Positions 9,557 to 18,789 of a stretch of 64,000 nucleotides of DNA are shown here, piece after piece; within the stretch, counting starts at the first letter, position 1; each line of letters opens with the position of its first letter. A program made the translations under genes and the position numbers. This DNA is from Salinimicrobium flavum (lineage in GTDB: Bacteria > Bacteroidota > Bacteroidia > Flavobacteriales > Flavobacteriaceae): the NCBI RefSeq assembly GCF_042684505.1, contig NZ_JBHULT010000010.1, positions 62,001 to 126,000 of the forward strand, read 5' to 3'. The notes below the pieces were generated by a model. That model had not been told where the DNA came from, ran no database searches, and saw nothing but the letters and a program-made list of their open reading frames with translations.

Positions 9557-10690
9557 CTAATTCTTCGTTAATGAGTAACTGTAATGTCTTTGATGACTAA
9601 GATCAAGTGTGATAGTATAGTTGCCATCTTCCGGTACTATAATATTGTCACCACCAAATTCCATGGTGCCATCGGCATCGGTATCTCCAAGATTAATTTC
9701 CCAGTCATCATTAGCCCTGAATTTAATCTCTTTTCCTCCTATAAGATCCAGATTAACGGTCCAAAGCATCGAATCTGCATCGTAGGTCATATCAGTATCT
9801 GCATCCCATAAAGTAGGGGTAGCGTCTCCGATTAGCCCCCAATTTGTTTCAGTCAGCTCATAAGTTAATTTTTCAGTATCAGCTTTCACTAAGAAATAAC
9901 CTCCGGTTCCATCAGGGGTACCGGCATTTACTTCGTCTTCTTGTTTTAAAGTCTTAGTATAATCACCATTTTCGCTTCCTGCATCTCCAAAATCTCCATC
10001 CCAGCCAGTATTTGTCGGTAAAAATTTGAATTCCGGAGCATCTGCGTTAATGTAGACAAAACCTTCATAATCTGTTTTTCCTAAAGCAGAAGCTGCCAAT
10101 GCTGCTCCATCTTCAGGGGTCCAATCATTACCATATCCTCCGGCTGCCTGGAAGTTACCTACCACAAAAATTTTAGGAAGTTCGACTTCTTCATTGGTGT
10201 CTTCTACAAGTTCCAGGGTGATGGAAACAGGATCTGAAAACTGCTCCACATTGGTGGCGCTGGTTTCACCTGCATATGCACGAACCCTGAAAAATACCTC
10301 TCCTAAATTGGAGGCTTCAGTTTCAGGATCTGTATCGAGACCAGCATCGTTGGCAAGGGATAGCAACTCTGCAATAGTAACGGGGTAGTTAGTTTCAGCG
10401 ATATCACTACCCAATATGGTCAGTTCGTCATTTTCAAAAGATTCGTCGATTGAAGCCTGTAATTCATATCTTACAGTAGTTTGAACATCCATGTCTACTT
10501 CATTCCATACAAATCTTTCTCCCAGGTTATTTGCGTTCGTGGGCTTAAGGATGTAGGAGGAAAGGAAGGTATTCGTAAACGATATTCCTTCAGGATCTGG
10601 CTTTGCTACAAATGTGAAATCATCATCTGTTGAACAGGCATTAAATATAAGAGCCAGAATGGCAATAACTAAAATTGATAATTTTTTCAT
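9557..10690 (-). CDS. SusE/SusF-type starch-binding outer-membrane lipoprotein
   Basis: This 377-residue lipoprotein (signal ending FNACS, Cys19) starts with an Ig-like SusE domain (about 30-160, with TTVRYELQASIDESF) and continues with two carbohydrate-binding modules (about 170-275 and 285-375), each beginning with a WG/GN-type strand and containing aromatic residues. Family members bind starch at the cell surface and lack enzymatic activity. It sits 15 nt downstream of susD and is the last gene before the terminator at 9517-9546, completing a susC-susD-susE/F operon. It has two rather than three CBMs, as in SusE rather than SusF, but the assignment between the two is not secure. Confidence 0.88.
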   Translation of the reverse strand: MKKLSILVIAILALIFNACSTDDDFTFVAKPDPEGISFTNTFLSSYILKPTNANNLGERFVWNEVDMDVQTTVRYELQASIDESFENDELTILGSDIAETNYPVTIAELLSLANDAGLDTDPETEASNLGEVFFRVRAYAGETSATNVEQFSDPVSITLELVEDTNEEVELPKIFVVGNFQAAGGYGNDWTPEDGAALAASALGKTDYEGFVYINADAPEFKFLPTNTGWDGDFGDAGSENGDYTKTLKQEDEVNAGTPDGTGGYFLVKADTEKLTYELTETNWGLIGDATPTLWDADTDMTYDADSMLWTVNLDLIGGKEIKFRANDDWEINLGDTDADGTMEFGGDNIIVPEDGNYTITLDLSHQRHYSYSLTKN

Positions 10691-10705
10691 TTCTATGTTG
10701 TTTTA

Positions 10706-12328
10706 TTAGTAACCGGTATTTTGGGTTAGATTAGGATTTATAGAGATAATATTACTTGGTAAAGGGAATAAATCCCTGAATGGTTCTACTGCAGTACCAT
10801 TTTTGGATCCCCCTTTGAATGGCCATAAGTAACTAGCTGTAGTAAATTCGTCATATCTTATCAGGTCTGTTCTTCTTTGGCCTTCCCAATACAATTCTCT
10901 CGATCTTTCGTCTTTCACGAATTCAAAGTTAAAATCAGAGGCAGTAATGTTACCTGATGTATCTCCAAAGGCTCTTTCTCTTAATTCATTAATGTAACCT
11001 ACAGCTGTTGCAACATCTCCACCTTTCTCTCTGGCAACCACTTCAGCATAATTTAAATATATTTCTGCCAAACGTATTAAAGGAAGATCTGTATCTACAA
11101 AATTCCCTCCTTCATCGCTTCCGGGATTCCCCTCATGGTCAACATTTTTAAATTTAGTGACTGCATATCCGTCAGTAAAGGTGTTGGCAATGGTATTGAT
11201 CTCAAGTTCCTGTCCGTCAGTATAGAACATTGCGCGACCATCGGCCCATTCCACAGGATCTCCATCAGCGTCTGTAGCGGTTACAGCATAATCAAATTTA
11301 TGAACCAAAGCTTTGGTGGTTCTAAGTCCACCCCAGCCTCCGTTAACTCCAAATTCTGAAGCCGGCATTGATCCTCCTATGGCAGCATGTACCAGGAAGG
11401 TAGTCCCACCATAAGTTCTGGACTGGTTACCGTCAAAATTTATTGCAAAGATGAATTCATTTTGTGCCCCGTTACTGTCATTGTCAGCCAGGAACAATTC
11501 ATCATATGCAGATCCATTTTCATTAGCGTCATTGGTGTTGATAGAATAAGTTGAGTTTATAACCATTTTTGAGTAATCCAAAGATTCTTTGTACATGTCT
11601 GTATCAATCCACGATTCTGCATTGAGGTACAACTTTGAAAGCAGGGCCCATGCAGCTACTCTGTCAACTCTTCCATATTCATTGGCTCGGCTTTCCATTA
11701 AATCATCCTGAATTTCCAGGAGTTCGGCTTCGACAAAATCAAAGATCTCTTTTCTGGATGCCTGTTCAGGAAGAGAAGTTGAAACTTCTTTGGTAAGAGG
11801 CACATTTCCATAAAGATCCAATAAGTTATAATAAGCAAAGGCTCTTAAAAAACGTGCTTCAGCAATATAATTTTCTGCTTCTGTGCCTTCCAGGTTACCG
11901 GCTTTATCGATAAACGAGTTAGTAAAGGAAACTTCCTGAGCTAACCTGTAGTACATACCTGTAGTAAAGTCATTACTGGCGCCCCAGTTCATTGCATGAA
12001 GGTTTGGAAGACCCGGGTCTCCCCATCCAACCACAGCATGATCTGTAGTCAACTCATTAAGACTGAACAACATTCTTGTATATTGTGAAGTACCCTCATC
12101 AATTCCGGAAATATCGGCATCCCCGGCCGGTCCTTCCTGTCCTGTCAAAGAGAAACTCGCATACAGCTTTGCCAGGGCTCCTTTTGCTTCTTCAGGGGTG
12201 GAAAATACGTTCGTTTCTGTAAAGCTATCCGGATCGATAGGGTCCTGATCAAGATCTGCGTGACATGCAGTCAATGCAAGGACCGGTAAGATCAAGACTA
12301 GCTTTTTTAAAGTTTTTATTTTCATCAT
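10706..12328 (-). CDS. susD: SusD-like alpha-glucan-binding outer-membrane lipoprotein
   Basis: This 540-residue SusD/RagB protein is the lid of the SusC importer. The lipoprotein signal ends LALTAC with Cys22; the start could also be the second Met (one codon later). Features of the family include the N-terminal LDQDP segment after the lipid site, the TPR-like helices with EARFLRAFAYYNLLDLYG, and the C-terminal RSRELYWEGQRRTDLIRY. It binds alpha-glucan oligosaccharides at the cell surface. susC ends 8 nt upstream and susE/F begins 15 nt downstream. Sugar specificity is inferred from the neighbouring amylases, maltose phosphorylase and GH31. Confidence 0.95.
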   Translation of the reverse strand: MMKIKTLKKLVLILPVLALTACHADLDQDPIDPDSFTETNVFSTPEEAKGALAKLYASFSLTGQEGPAGDADISGIDEGTSQYTRMLFSLNELTTDHAVVGWGDPGLPNLHAMNWGASNDFTTGMYYRLAQEVSFTNSFIDKAGNLEGTEAENYIAEARFLRAFAYYNLLDLYGNVPLTKEVSTSLPEQASRKEIFDFVEAELLEIQDDLMESRANEYGRVDRVAAWALLSKLYLNAESWIDTDMYKESLDYSKMVINSTYSINTNDANENGSAYDELFLADNDSNGAQNEFIFAINFDGNQSRTYGGTTFLVHAAIGGSMPASEFGVNGGWGGLRTTKALVHKFDYAVTATDADGDPVEWADGRAMFYTDGQELEINTIANTFTDGYAVTKFKNVDHEGNPGSDEGGNFVDTDLPLIRLAEIYLNYAEVVAREKGGDVATAVGYINELRERAFGDTSGNITASDFNFEFVKDERSRELYWEGQRRTDLIRYDEFTTASYLWPFKGGSKNGTAVEPFRDLFPLPSNIISINPNLTQNTGY

Positions 12329-12336
12329 ATTTTTTT

Positions 12337-15252
12337 TTAAAAGTTTAGGTTTACGCCAACAGCGAATGATCTTGGTCTTGGGTAAAAATTGTTGTCAATT
12401 CCACCATCAATTTCAGGATCTAAACCGTCATAATCTGTAATGGTAGCCACATTTTGTGCAGAACCATAAATTCTTAGAGTAGATTGCCCAACAAACTCAG
12501 GTAAGGTATAACCTAAAGTAATGTTATCCAGTTTAAAGAAAGATGCCTCCTGAACGTAGTAATCGCTCTGGAGATTTGTCTCAGTGAGTGATTGGAAACG
12601 GGTGTTGTAGTAATCTGAGTGTAAGTTGGTCAAAATACTGTTTTCCGTGGCTCTAAGTTCATAGGTTTTACTGGATGCCATGTTGTTGTAGGCATAGTTT
12701 CCAATATTGGCTCTGGTTACTATAGCAAGATCCCAGCTTTTATAATTCAGGTTTGTGTTCAATCCCATCATGATATCTGCATAGGGATCATTGTAAAGGT
12801 ACCTGTCTTCATCATTGATAAGGTTGTCACCATTTCGGTCTACATATGCTCCTTCTATTGGGTTTCCTGCTTCATTGTAAACCTGCTTGTAAACCCAGTA
12901 ACTGAATGGGGTATATCCTTCTTTGTGAAGCTGGATATTGTTCCCGGTACCACCATTTATTCCTCCCACCTCTACCTGGTCAGGTAAATTGGTGATCTCG
13001 TTTTCATTATAGGATATGTTGTATCCAATACTCCATGTCAAGTCTTTACTTTTGACGGGAACGATATTAATATCAAATTCAATTCCTTTATTTTCCATAT
13101 CTCCAATATTTTTATCAATTCCGTTAGAGAAATTGGTAAATGGATCTACAGTCACAAAGCTTATCAGGTCTTCAGTTTTCTTGAGGTAGGCGTTCAACGA
13201 TCCCGATATCCTGTTATTCAAGATACTGTAATCGAGACCAATATTGACAGTTTTTCCTACTTCCCAACGCAAATCTTCATTAAATTCTTCAGGACGATAG
13301 GTTTGAAAGTATCCTGATCCAAACTGATAGGTTGCATTGGAACGGCTCCCTGTATACTTGGTAAGGAAGTTATAATCTCCCAGGCCGTTTACGTTTCCAA
13401 TTTCACCATAACCCACCCTTAACTTTAATTCATCAAATGTTGCCGAATCCTTAAAAAATTCTTCGTTGTGCAGGTTCCAGGCAGCTGCCACAGAAGGGAA
13501 ATAACCCCACCTGTCATCAGGATTCAATTTTGAAGAAGCATCGGCACGCAGGGTTGCGGTAAATAAATATTTATCATCATGATTAAAATTCACTCTTCCG
13601 AAGTATGAAAGAAGTACACTTCTCCATTTGTCAATAAACTCATAGTCATTACCATCTTCTCTTGCTTCGCTATCATAATTGTAGTTCTCATTCTCGAATT
13701 TCTGATAAGAATAACCGGCAACAGCATTGATAGAGTTATTACCGAGATCCTTTTCGTAAGTTAAGTAGGCATCAAATAACTCGTTACTGGCATCATTGGT
13801 ATATCTTGTGTTTGCGCCATTCCAATCAAGATCTGAAGAAGGCATTTCAATAGATGTCCGCGTTCGGCCATGGCTATTGGTTTTGTCAAGTCCTAAATTT
13901 ACTGTTGCTGTAAGTTCAGGAAGGAAGGGTAGTTCATAATCTACTTTTGCATTACCAATAAAACGTCGAACCTCTGCCGTGTCATCCTTTAAATTTATTA
14001 AAGCTACAGGGTTAGTTGGAGAAAGATTGTTCTTTACTCCGTCTGAATTTAACCAGGTAAAATATCCCCCGAAAGGAGAATTTTCATCATAAATAGATTG
14101 GGTAGGATCAAAATCTACAGAAGCACCAATTGCATCCCTGTTGGCAAAGGAGTTTTCAGTATACATTCCTCTACCGTTAAGTTCTACCTTAAGTTGACCG
14201 TCTAAAAAGCTTGGACGTAAGTTTAGGGAAGCAGTAGTTCTTGTGAAATTATCTCCTTTTAGAATTCCATCCTGATCAGTATAACCAACAGATGCCCGTA
14301 CCGGCATAAAGGTGCCAATATTTCCGGTAGTACTGAAGTTGTGCTCTGTACCAAAGGCGGTTGCATATATTTCATCCTGCCAATCTGTATTGCTGGTACC
14401 TAATCTGTTAACAGCTGCATCATTCCCAATGTTGTTGATTAGGTCCCTGAACTGATCTGCATCGAGCATATCCACAAAATCAGTTGGTTCATAAACCGTT
14501 GTGGCAGCAGAATAATTGAATTTGAAAGCAAGACCTTTACCCTTTTTCGTAGTGATCATGATAACACCGTTAGCTGCTCTTGATCCATAAATTGCTGTAG
14601 AAGAGGCGTCTTTTAAAACGGTCATGCTCTCAATATCATTTGGGTTTATGAAATCCAGAACATTTCTTGATCCACCAACGTTATTGTTGTCAATAGGTAC
14701 TCCATCGACAACTATAAGAGGTGAACTATTTAAAGATAAGGAACCTTGTCCTCTTATCACTATATTCTGACCTTCCCCGGGGGCTCCACCACCCGAAGTG
14801 ACATTTACTCCCGCGATCTTCCCTGTGATCAACTGACTGGCAGTAACCACAGATCCTTTATTGAAATCTTCGGTTGAGACTTGAGTTACCGCACCGGTTG
14901 CGTCCTTTTTACGAATAGCCCCATAACCAACTACTACAATTTCGTCTAAAACTGCGGCATCGGGAGCCATTTCAATATTTACTCTATCCTGGCCTGTGTA
15001 GTTTACTTCCTGAGTGGCAAAGCCAATATAGGAGAAAACGATCACGTCGTCCATGTTGAGTCCGGTTATAGTATAATTTCCGTCAAAATCTGTTGTAGTA
15101 CCGTTTGTAGTACCTTTTACTATCACGTTTGCGCCCGGTATGGGCATTCCGGTATCCCTTTCGGTAATAGTTCCGCTAAGGGTAGATTGGGCAAAAAAGC
15201 TCATTGGCATCAGGAATAACAGAAGCAATGTGCTTTTAATTAATGTTCTCAT
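12337..15252 (-). CDS. susC: SusC/RagA-type TonB-dependent alpha-glucan importer
   Basis: This is a 971-residue TonB-dependent outer-membrane transporter. Signal peptide 1-22 (ending FFAQ), then a carboxypeptidase-regulatory-like domain (about 24-110, with GTITERDTGMPIPGANV and GTTTDFDGNYTI), the plug domain (DEIVVVGYGAIRKKDATGAV onward) and a 22-strand-type barrel ending in an aromatic residue (VGVNLNF). It imports maltooligosaccharides into the periplasm with TonB/ExbBD energy. It heads the susC-susD-susE/F operon and is divergent from the lacI-type regulator, with a LacI-type operator in the shared 212-nt gap. I found no clean TTG/TAnnTTTG promoter on its strand. Confidence 0.96.
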   Translation of the reverse strand: MRTLIKSTLLLLFLMPMSFFAQSTLSGTITERDTGMPIPGANVIVKGTTNGTTTDFDGNYTITGLNMDDVIVFSYIGFATQEVNYTGQDRVNIEMAPDAAVLDEIVVVGYGAIRKKDATGAVTQVSTEDFNKGSVVTASQLITGKIAGVNVTSGGGAPGEGQNIVIRGQGSLSLNSSPLIVVDGVPIDNNNVGGSRNVLDFINPNDIESMTVLKDASSTAIYGSRAANGVIMITTKKGKGLAFKFNYSAATTVYEPTDFVDMLDADQFRDLINNIGNDAAVNRLGTSNTDWQDEIYATAFGTEHNFSTTGNIGTFMPVRASVGYTDQDGILKGDNFTRTTASLNLRPSFLDGQLKVELNGRGMYTENSFANRDAIGASVDFDPTQSIYDENSPFGGYFTWLNSDGVKNNLSPTNPVALINLKDDTAEVRRFIGNAKVDYELPFLPELTATVNLGLDKTNSHGRTRTSIEMPSSDLDWNGANTRYTNDASNELFDAYLTYEKDLGNNSINAVAGYSYQKFENENYNYDSEAREDGNDYEFIDKWRSVLLSYFGRVNFNHDDKYLFTATLRADASSKLNPDDRWGYFPSVAAAWNLHNEEFFKDSATFDELKLRVGYGEIGNVNGLGDYNFLTKYTGSRSNATYQFGSGYFQTYRPEEFNEDLRWEVGKTVNIGLDYSILNNRISGSLNAYLKKTEDLISFVTVDPFTNFSNGIDKNIGDMENKGIEFDINIVPVKSKDLTWSIGYNISYNENEITNLPDQVEVGGINGGTGNNIQLHKEGYTPFSYWVYKQVYNEAGNPIEGAYVDRNGDNLINDEDRYLYNDPYADIMMGLNTNLNYKSWDLAIVTRANIGNYAYNNMASSKTYELRATENSILTNLHSDYYNTRFQSLTETNLQSDYYVQEASFFKLDNITLGYTLPEFVGQSTLRIYGSAQNVATITDYDGLDPEIDGGIDNNFYPRPRSFAVGVNLNF

Positions 15253-15285
15253 AAAATTGCGTTGTTTTGTTTTACAATATTTAAC

Positions 15286-15300
15286 CTTATATTTTCACTC
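15286..15300. repeat. 15-nt direct repeat, copy 1 (cttatattttcactc)
   Basis: The same 15 bases occur at 16545-16559 in the same orientation. This copy is 34 nt upstream of the susC start (antisense to it); the other is upstream of the MFS transporter gene. A shared regulatory site is possible but unproven. Confidence 0.5.
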
Positions 15301-15361
15301 TCCGGGTTTAAAAGTAGGTATTTTCTGAGGGACCAAATCATGATTCCTGTCATATCGCGGG

Positions 15362-15377
15362 ACGAAAACGATTTCGT
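15362..15377. promoter_or_regulatory. LacI-family operator in the susC/lacI intergenic region
   Basis: ACGAAAACGATTTCGT is a near-perfect palindrome (ACGAAA..TTTCGT) with the CG centre and AAnCGnTT core typical of LacI/GalR operators. It lies between the divergent susC and the LacI-type gene, about 110 nt and 88 nt from their starts, so it could control both. Confidence 0.72.
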
Positions 15378-15464
15378 GTTGAAAACTTTCTTTTAAAAAA
15401 ATTTTAAGAATTAATTATCATAATTTAGCCGGGGACAAAAAAAATCAAGCTCTCCAAAATTCAA

Positions 15465-16490
15465 ATGAGACCAAAACTTACTTTAAAACAGATTGCAAGA
15501 GAATTGGATGTTTCGGTTTCCACCGTTTCCAAGGCCTTGAGAGACAGTGTAGAAATAAGCCAGGAGACCAGGCAAAAGATCAAGGCTTTTGCAAAGCTTT
15601 ATAATTATAAACCTAATAACATAGCTTTAAGCCTTAAGAACCGGAAGTCAAAGACTATAGGGATAATTCTTCCTGAAATAGTTCATGACTTTTTTGCCAC
15701 GGTGATTGGTGGTATTGAAGAAGTGGCAAATAAACGGGGTTATAATGCTATTATATGTTTGTCCAATAACTCCTTTGACAGGGAAGTGATGAACATGGAG
15801 ATGCTGGCCAATGGCAGTACCGATGGTTTTATACTTTCTGTTGCAAAAGAAACCCAACAGAAGGAGGATTACCACCACCTAAAAGAAGTGATCAACCAGG
15901 GTATGCCTGTAGTGCTCTTTGACAGGATAGTTGAGGAGATAAATTGTGATAAAGTGATCATTGATGACGCCGCAGGTGCCAAAAAAGCCGTGCAGCATCT
16001 TCTGGATACCGGTTGCAGGAAAATCGCATTGCTCACCACCGTAGATTACATTAGTGTAGGGAAATTGCGTACCCAGGGGTATAGGGAGGCGCTGGAACAA
16101 AATGGGGTTGCCGTGCAGGAAGAGCTGATACTAAAGATCGAAGATGTTGACCACAGTGAAGAAGAAATTATCGATTTCATCACCTCAAGTGACATAGATG
16201 CAGTATTCGCGGTAAACGAACAGTTTGGTGCGAGCGCCGTAAAAGCAATTTTAGGTAAAGGTCTGAAAGTACCCGAAGATGTTTCAGTTATAGGCTTTTC
16301 AGATGGAGAACTGTCAAAACGATTTATTCCCGCTTTAACCTCCATCAATCAACATGGGGCTGAAATAGGGGCAAGAGCCGCAGAATTACTTATCGACAGG
16401 CTGGAACAGCCTCTTGAAAAGGAAGAAACCTATCAAACCCAGATCGTGGAGACCAGTCTGGTCAAAAGAGATTCTACCAGGAAAAAATAA
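15465..16490 (+). CDS. LacI/GalR-family transcriptional regulator of the alpha-glucan locus
   Basis: This 341-residue regulator has an N-terminal helix-turn-helix (LTLKQIARELDVSVSTVSKAL, residues about 4-24), a hinge helix region (YKPNNIALSLK) and a periplasmic-binding-protein-like sensor domain (about 60-335, with KTIGIILPEIVHDFFATVIGGIE). It should bind the operator at 15362-15377 and respond to a maltodextrin-related sugar or sugar phosphate; the effector is an inference. It is divergent from susC and is followed after 124 nt by the MFS transporter gene. The use of a LacI-type regulator rather than SusR or a hybrid two-component system is a known flavobacterial arrangement for maltose systems. 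Confidence 0.93.
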   Translation: MRPKLTLKQIARELDVSVSTVSKALRDSVEISQETRQKIKAFAKLYNYKPNNIALSLKNRKSKTIGIILPEIVHDFFATVIGGIEEVANKRGYNAIICLSNNSFDREVMNMEMLANGSTDGFILSVAKETQQKEDYHHLKEVINQGMPVVLFDRIVEEINCDKVIIDDAAGAKKAVQHLLDTGCRKIALLTTVDYISVGKLRTQGYREALEQNGVAVQEELILKIEDVDHSEEEIIDFITSSDIDAVFAVNEQFGASAVKAILGKGLKVPEDVSVIGFSDGELSKRFIPALTSINQHGAEIGARAAELLIDRLEQPLEKEETYQTQIVETSLVKRDSTRKK

Positions 16491-16496
16491 ATTCCT

Positions 16497-16525
16497 CTGC
16501 CATCATTTATATTTTTATATCTTTG
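16497..16525 (+). promoter_or_regulatory. Possible promoter of the transporter operon
   Basis: TATCTTTG at 16518-16525 matches the TAnnTTTG -7 box exactly. The -33 element is weak: only CTG at 16497-16499, 18 nt upstream. It leaves about 80 nt of leader before the MFS start. Confidence 0.35.
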
Positions 16526-16544
16526 GCCCTGATTTATATCAAGA

Positions 16545-16559
16545 CTTATATTTTCACTC
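16545..16559. repeat. 15-nt direct repeat, copy 2 (cttatattttcactc)
   Basis: This is an exact copy of the sequence at 15286-15300. It lies between the possible -7 box and the inverted repeat that overlaps the MFS start codon. Confidence 0.5.
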
Positions 16560-16590
16560 CCCTTTTTTAAGTTTTGATAAGTCTTACAGC

Positions 16591-16615
16591 TTATCGTAAT
16601 CTAATACTACGATAA
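16591..16615. promoter_or_regulatory. Inverted repeat overlapping the MFS start codon
   Basis: TTATCGTA (16591-16598) and TACGATAA (16608-16615) form a perfect 8-bp inverted repeat with a 9-nt spacer. The last base is the A of the MFS ATG. It could be a repressor site or an mRNA hairpin that hides the start codon. Confidence 0.5.
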
Positions 16616-18132
16616 TGCAAAAACGCACATTGAGTTTTTGGGAGATCTGGAACATGAGTTTTGGATTTCTGGGTATACAATTCGGTTTTGCCCTGCAAAA
16701 CGCCAATACCTCCCGTATTTTTGAAACCTTAGGGGCTGATGTTGATCAGATCCCAATTCTATGGATTGCCGCACCGGTAACGGGACTCGTCGTGCAACCA
16801 ATTATTGGTTATTTCAGTGATCGTACCTGGAACAGGCTGGGCAGGCGTCGACCTTATTTTCTGGTAGGGGCCATTCTTTCTTCCATTGCTTTGTTCATCA
16901 TGCCCAATTCGCCCACCTTATGGATAGCGGCGGGAACCTTATGGATCATGGATGCTTCCATAAATATTTCTATGGAACCCTTCAGAGCGTTTGTGGGAGA
17001 TAATTTACCGGCAAAACAAAGAACGATGGGGTTTGCCATGCAAAGTTTCTTTATTGGAATTGGCGCTGTGGTAGGCTCACTTCTTCCATATGTTTTCTCC
17101 AATTGGTTTAATATAAGTAATACGGCCCCTGAAGGGGTGATCCCAGATTCTGTAAAATGGTCCTTCTATGTTGGTGGAATCGTATTTTTCCTCGCTGTTC
17201 TATGGACCGTATTAAAATCGAAAGAGTACTCCCCCGACGAACTTGCGGCATTTGAAAAGAGAGATAAAGAATTAGCCCGACCTGTTAAGGAAACTAGAGA
17301 AGACAGGGAAAAAAATATAAGAACACAGCTTAATTCGGGAATTGGGATGTTGGTGGTTGGTACCGTCGCAACCTGGTATATCTTCGAAAATGATCTTACC
17401 AAAGAACTATACATTCTTTTTGTAGGTCTCATGATCGCGGGTTTCCTGTTCATCTTCACCTCCGGTCTTCGGAAAAGGAACGTTAAGAACGGGTTCACCA
17501 TTATCATAACAGATATGCTGAACATGCCAGATACCATGAAACAACTCGCCTGGGTGCAGTTCTTTTCCTGGTTCGCCTTGTTCTCTATGTGGATCTATAC
17601 TACTGCCGCCGTAACGGGACATGTCTTTGGCTCAAGTGATCCAACCTCAGAAGGATACAATGATGCGGCAGACTGGGTACCTGTAATGTTTACCGTGTAT
17701 AACGGTGTGGCTGCCGCAGTCGCATTCCTGCTGCCTGTGATGGCGCAAAAGACGAGTAATAAAGTAACCCACTTGCTGGCATTGTGTATAGGAGGGATCA
17801 GCCTGATCTCCATTTATTTTCTTTCCAGCAAAGCAGGCCTTCTTTTATCAATGGTAGGAGTAGGGGTGGCATGGGCCAGTATACTTTCGTTGCCTTACGC
17901 AATGCTGTCAGGTTCCCTTCCTTCTGCTAAAATGGGATATTACATGGGAGTGTTTAATTTTTTCATCGTGATCCCCCAGATCGTTGCGGCCACGATTTTA
18001 GGATTTTTAGTAAAAGATATCTTCTGGAATGAACCGGTATATGCCCTCCTTATTGGTGGGTTTTCAATGATATTTTCCGGACTTCTAACCTTAAGGGTAA
18101 AAACAAATAAAAGATTGAATATTGATGAATGA
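16615..18132 (+). CDS. MFS/GPH-type sugar transporter (putative maltose/maltodextrin:H+ symporter)
   Basis: This 505-residue inner-membrane protein has about 12 predicted TM segments. Early in the chain are FGFALQNANTSRIFETLGA and the loop GYFSDRTWNRLGRRRPYF, which match the SLC45/GPH family of disaccharide symporters. A cytoplasmic loop lies near residues 205-245. Directly upstream of beta-phosphoglucomutase (8 nt overlap) and GH65 maltose phosphorylase, it most likely brings maltose or short maltodextrins from periplasm to cytoplasm. It is the first gene of a tight run reaching the GH13 gene at 25421. The start is the ATG at 16615, inside an inverted repeat. Confidence 0.9.
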   Translation: MQKRTLSFWEIWNMSFGFLGIQFGFALQNANTSRIFETLGADVDQIPILWIAAPVTGLVVQPIIGYFSDRTWNRLGRRRPYFLVGAILSSIALFIMPNSPTLWIAAGTLWIMDASINISMEPFRAFVGDNLPAKQRTMGFAMQSFFIGIGAVVGSLLPYVFSNWFNISNTAPEGVIPDSVKWSFYVGGIVFFLAVLWTVLKSKEYSPDELAAFEKRDKELARPVKETREDREKNIRTQLNSGIGMLVVGTVATWYIFENDLTKELYILFVGLMIAGFLFIFTSGLRKRNVKNGFTIIITDMLNMPDTMKQLAWVQFFSWFALFSMWIYTTAAVTGHVFGSSDPTSEGYNDAADWVPVMFTVYNGVAAAVAFLLPVMAQKTSNKVTHLLALCIGGISLISIYFLSSKAGLLLSMVGVGVAWASILSLPYAMLSGSLPSAKMGYYMGVFNFFIVIPQIVAATILGFLVKDIFWNEPVYALLIGGFSMIFSGLLTLRVKTNKRLNIDE

Positions 18133-18784
18133 GTATAGAGGGATCATCTTCGACCTTGATGGGGTGATCGTAGATACAGCAAAATTCCATTATCTGGCAT
18201 GGCGAAAATTAGCTAATGACCTGGGTTTTGATATTAGCCTTGAACAAAATGAACAGTTGAAAGGTGTGAGCAGGGTTCATTCTTTGGAACAGATCCTTGG
18301 CTGGGGGGATAAAACGGTTTCAAAACCGGATTTTGAAGCCCTGATGGTTACCAAAAATGAGGATTATCTGGCCCGTATTTCGGGTATGTCTGAAGAAGAC
18401 CTGCTGCCGGGGGTGAAAAAGGTGCTGGATTTTTTAACCGAAAATGGCATACCCTTCTCCTTAGGTTCGGCCAGTAAGAACGCACGGCCCATCCTGAAAA
18501 GTTTGAATATTTATGATCGTTTTGCAGCCATTGTGGATGGAAATGACGTTCAGAAAGCTAAGCCCGATCCTGAGGTTTTCCTGATCGCTTCGGAAAAATT
18601 ATCGATAAAACCGGAGAAATGTATTGTTTTTGAGGATTCTGTAGCCGGGATCGAAGCTGCGAGGCGGGCAAAAATGTTAAGTGTAGGAATTGGAGAGCAG
18701 GAGGTATTGAAGGATGCAGATCATATTTTTGCTGACTTTACACAAATTGAAATAGATTTCATAAAAAAAATTGTTACAAAATAA
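18125..18784 (+). CDS. pgmB: Beta-phosphoglucomutase
   Basis: This 219-residue HAD-superfamily enzyme converts beta-D-glucose-1-phosphate (the product of maltose phosphorylase) to glucose-6-phosphate. The nucleophile and acid/base aspartates are in FDLDGVIVDTAKFHYLAW near the N terminus; the cap loop KGVSRVHSLEQIL is diagnostic of beta-PGM; later motifs are GSASKNARPIL and KPDPEVFL..VFEDSVAGIEAA. I chose ATG at 18125, overlapping the transporter stop by 8 nt. A TTG at 18122, directly before the ATG, would add only one codon. The downstream GH65 gene starts 5 nt after its stop, so the two are surely co-expressed. Confidence 0.95.
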   Translation: MNEYRGIIFDLDGVIVDTAKFHYLAWRKLANDLGFDISLEQNEQLKGVSRVHSLEQILGWGDKTVSKPDFEALMVTKNEDYLARISGMSEEDLLPGVKKVLDFLTENGIPFSLGSASKNARPILKSLNIYDRFAAIVDGNDVQKAKPDPEVFLIASEKLSIKPEKCIVFEDSVAGIEAARRAKMLSVGIGEQEVLKDADHIFADFTQIEIDFIKKIVTK

Positions 18785-18789
18785 AGAAA

